Assembly (NCBI GenBank): GCA_929200295.1 | Contig: CAKMZE010000089.1 | Coordinates: forward strand, 5,631-11,379 | From: an uncultured Alphaproteobacteria bacterium | GTDB lineage: Bacteria; Pseudomonadota; Alphaproteobacteria; Rhodobacterales; Rhodobacteraceae | DNA: 5,749 bases | Direction of reading: 5' to 3' | Shown here: piece after piece, positions 5,703 to 5,749 of the stretch | Position numbering within the stretch: the first letter of the stretch is position 1 | Layout: each line of letters opens with the position of its first letter | Notes under the pieces: generated by a model | Databases searched by the model: none | What the model was told of the DNA's origin: nothing | What the model saw: only the letters and a program-made list of their open reading frames with translations | Position numbers and translations under genes: made by a program

Positions 5703-5749
5703 ATGCGTGATGTTTGGTGATGCGTCATGTGGTGTCGCACTCCTTTATT

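Noticed and set aside
5669..5728. A 19-codon minus-strand frame starting MTHHQTSRIH, with AAGGAG at 5740-5745.
   Set aside because: The Shine-Dalgarno match is perfect but 11 bases away. The frame stays open to the right edge, so it could equally be the tail of a longer frame, and it lies upstream of the predicted start of transcription. No basis to call it a gene or leader peptide.

Overview
The window is bacterial and most likely from a marine alphaproteobacterium of the Rhodobacterales (roseobacter type). I infer this from protein character: a roughly 990-residue 2-oxoglutarate dehydrogenase E1, an Ala/Pro-rich E2 linker, and a sucD-sucA-sucB order. The genus cannot be named from sequence alone. 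All supported genes lie on the minus strand, so the window reads right to left as transcribed.

Layout in transcription order: (1) 5749-5546, a noncoding stretch with a candidate promoter and operator-like palindrome; (2) 5545-5339, a 68-residue predicted lipoprotein; (3) 5338-5035, about 300 bases without a convincing gene but with a hairpin, a perfect 6-3-6 palindrome, a spaced direct repeat and a TATAAT-type promoter; (4) 5034-4870, a 54-residue predicted lipoprotein; (5) 4802-3921, sucD, the succinyl-CoA synthetase alpha subunit; (6) 3920-3743, a 178-base gap with a stem-loop and an extended -10 element; (7) 3742-779, sucA, the E1 of 2-oxoglutarate dehydrogenase; (8) 782 to the left edge, sucB, the dihydrolipoyl succinyltransferase E2, overlapping sucA by 4 bases and cut by the window edge.

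The core genes carry out consecutive citric-acid-cycle steps. SucA and SucB, with an E3 lipoamide dehydrogenase not seen here, convert 2-oxoglutarate to succinyl-CoA. SucD, with SucC not seen here, converts succinyl-CoA to succinate while making a nucleoside triphosphate.

The central metabolic genes are ordinary and intact. The less ordinary part is upstream of sucD: sucC is not adjacent, and its place is taken by two very small predicted lipoproteins. Their mature sequences are largely unlike, but near the C-terminus both carry the same motif, PQ[AS]QSPY[ST]Y. Several small DNA symmetry elements sit upstream of each. I see no mobile element, CRISPR array, tRNA, rRNA, phage gene or defence system.
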